Shown here piece after piece: positions 62,602-64,000 of a DNA stretch of 64,000 nucleotides. Where the stretch lies: positions 8,990,001-9,054,000 of the forward strand of contig NC_052613.1 in the NCBI RefSeq assembly GCF_016545825.1, written 5' to 3'. The stretch is from Eucalyptus grandis. Taxonomy: Eukaryota; Streptophyta; Magnoliopsida; Myrtales; Myrtaceae. Numbering within the stretch: the first letter of the stretch is position 1; each line of letters begins with the position of its first letter. The position numbers and the translations under genes were made by a program. A model generated the notes under the pieces. That model did no database searches, was not told the DNA's origin, and saw nothing but the letters and a program-made list of their open reading frames with translations.

Positions 62602-64000
62602 TTTCTTCCCCGGGGTGCCGGGAGCTTCAGTGAAGCGAGGTGGGGGACGGAGCGTGTTTCATTGTTTGGATATTACAGAGAGAAAAACCAGAGGATGAAG
62701 AAGACGATGACGAAGAAGATATTTAATCTTTTTGGGGGATATTCTTTTTATTTTTATTATCGTTCAGAGGTCGTGAGATGGATCGGGCCTGAGAAATGAT
62801 GTGGGCCGTGTTGTGGGCCATCACGCATGTGAGCCCAATCAGTCGTTGGCCCATTTGCATGAACTTGATGGCGGGTGCGCTAGATAAAATTGGCGCCCTA
62901 GTTTATGAGAAAACTTCATGAAAAATGAAAATACTTTTCGAAAAAATATTTATTTCAGGAAAATATTAGCTTTCCATTGTTTGTTGGTATGTCACCGAAA
63001 ACGTTTTTGGTGTCTAGATCTCATTCGAAAAATGATTTTCAATCTCATGACTTTATCTAAGGCAAAAAAAAAAAAAAAAGAAAGAATTTTAATATCTTTT
63101 TCTTTTTATTTTTTTTTAATTTATTTTTTTCCTTCTACAGATATCAATCATTAGGCCTAGACAATGCCTGACAACTGTTACAGCCAAGCTTGAGCTCACC
63201 TAGATCTGGCGAGCCCCGAGCTCACCTGCCTTGCCTAAGCTCAGGCATGCTTGGATCGGTTGAGCCTCAAGCTAGTTGGCTTGCATCATGGCCAATTGCT
63301 GGGCTGCTAGCCATTGCCAAGGCACATGGCTAGCGAAGGAAGGAGAAAGGAGGAGAAATGGGAAAGAAAAGAATAATAAAAAATTAATTAAAAATAGAAA
63401 TAATTAAAATTTTAATTTTTAAAAATATATTTTTTGTAAGAACAAACATTTCATTAAACAAAGACCCAAGCCTGAACATCGAGGACAGGTGCATGATCTT
63501 TGTGAATGCAAGCCTAAGGGTTGAGACCATAGTTCAAGCATCAAGGACTTGACCTTAGCTTTATGAACCTGAGTTCGAGTGCCGGTACCCAATGCCGAGA
63601 GTAGGACCCCCATTCCAAACGTAGAGGTGCCGCAACTATTGTGCATGCTTCTTAGCACAAGATTGTCTCATAACAGGAGATTGTCATGGCTACTATACAA
63701 GTTATGCAATAGGGGTTGTTGTTGCAATAAGAGACCGCACAACTTATGTAGAGGCTACATGACAACAGAACAAATTGACGTAATTGCGGACACGATGAAT
63801 CGAGTTGGGAGAGGAATATTAGTAGAATGACTTGTGCTGCAAATGTTCACTGGCCTAATATCAAGACAAGAACAATGTGGCAGAGTAGTTTCTATATATC
63901 TTTGAATAGTACACGAGCCCATTTTTAAACTTTATTGGATGACCATCATAATTAGGATATCAATTATAATCAATCGAGGATATGAAAAATCAATGCAAAT
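62602..64000. other. CFM3 upstream region and repeat debris
   Basis: 62602-62760 should include the CFM3 leader and promoter. 62880-63420 contains AT-rich foldback-like sequence and a GC patch with 'GAGCTCACCT' words similar to Mutator-like cores. 63560-63830 has an 83-codon frame without recognised motifs. No gene is supported. Confidence 0.4.

Noticed and set aside
63579..63830. An 83-codon frame near the right edge of the window
   Set aside because: No motif, surrounded by repeat debris, and not linked by splice sites to other coding segments.
1..64000. CRISPR arrays, operons or prokaryotic mobile genes
   Set aside because: No regularly spaced short repeats were seen, and all genes have spliceosomal introns and plant families.

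Overview
This window is nuclear DNA from a flowering plant, most likely a woody eudicot. The genes are split by GT-AG introns, all five proteins belong to plant families, a plant microRNA precursor is present, and long AT-rich spacers are packed with SINEs, hAT, Mutator-like and other foldback elements. The transposon style (Mutator-like elements with GC-rich CTCGCC cores, many 'TAGGGGTGAGC' hAT elements) hints at Myrtales, but that is only an impression.

Layout. 1-6470 is repeat-rich spacer with a complete SINE, a tandem repeat and a high-complexity block near 5560-6420 that may be organelle-derived. 6475-8410 (-) is a two-exon CONSTANS-like gene with one B-box and a CCT domain. 8411-17830 is spacer holding a hAT element, a scrambled Ty1/copia remnant and a minus-strand SINE. 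17838-18066 (+) is a MIR319 precursor. 18067-29100 is a repeat-dense spacer; its most informative part is three hAT-like elements nested at one target site (22253-24634). 29134-34763 (+) is a 22-exon kinesin-14 gene with an N-terminal calponin-homology domain and a predicted AT-AC (U12-type) intron inside the motor. 36261-38741 (-) is a six-exon DUF1666 gene. 38742-46670 is spacer with two Mutator-like elements and a hAT element. 46783-50066 (+) is a three-exon NAC gene of the NAC058 type. 50067-58259 is spacer with a diverged 0.8-kb direct duplication and no recognisable gene. 58260-62601 (-) is a nine-exon chloroplast CRM-domain splicing-factor gene (CFM3 type). It carries a perfectly spaced 90-bp internal tandem duplication and a one-base frameshift in its third CRM domain. 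62602-64000 is its upstream region plus repeat debris.

The genes are independent plant transcription units, not an operon. Two encode transcription factors (COL, NAC058), one a regulatory RNA (miR319, which targets CIN-type TCP transcripts), one a minus-end microtubule motor, one a chloroplast group II intron splicing factor and one a protein of unknown function. Exon boundaries were derived by hand from splice sites, reading phase and family conservation; all joins given are phase-consistent except the noted frameshift.

The points most worth a second look are the AT-AC intron, the CFM3 frameshift and duplication, the series of 16-26 base poly(A)-tailed 'micro-SINE' insertions flanked by 13-15 bp target duplications, and the readable three-step nesting of hAT elements.
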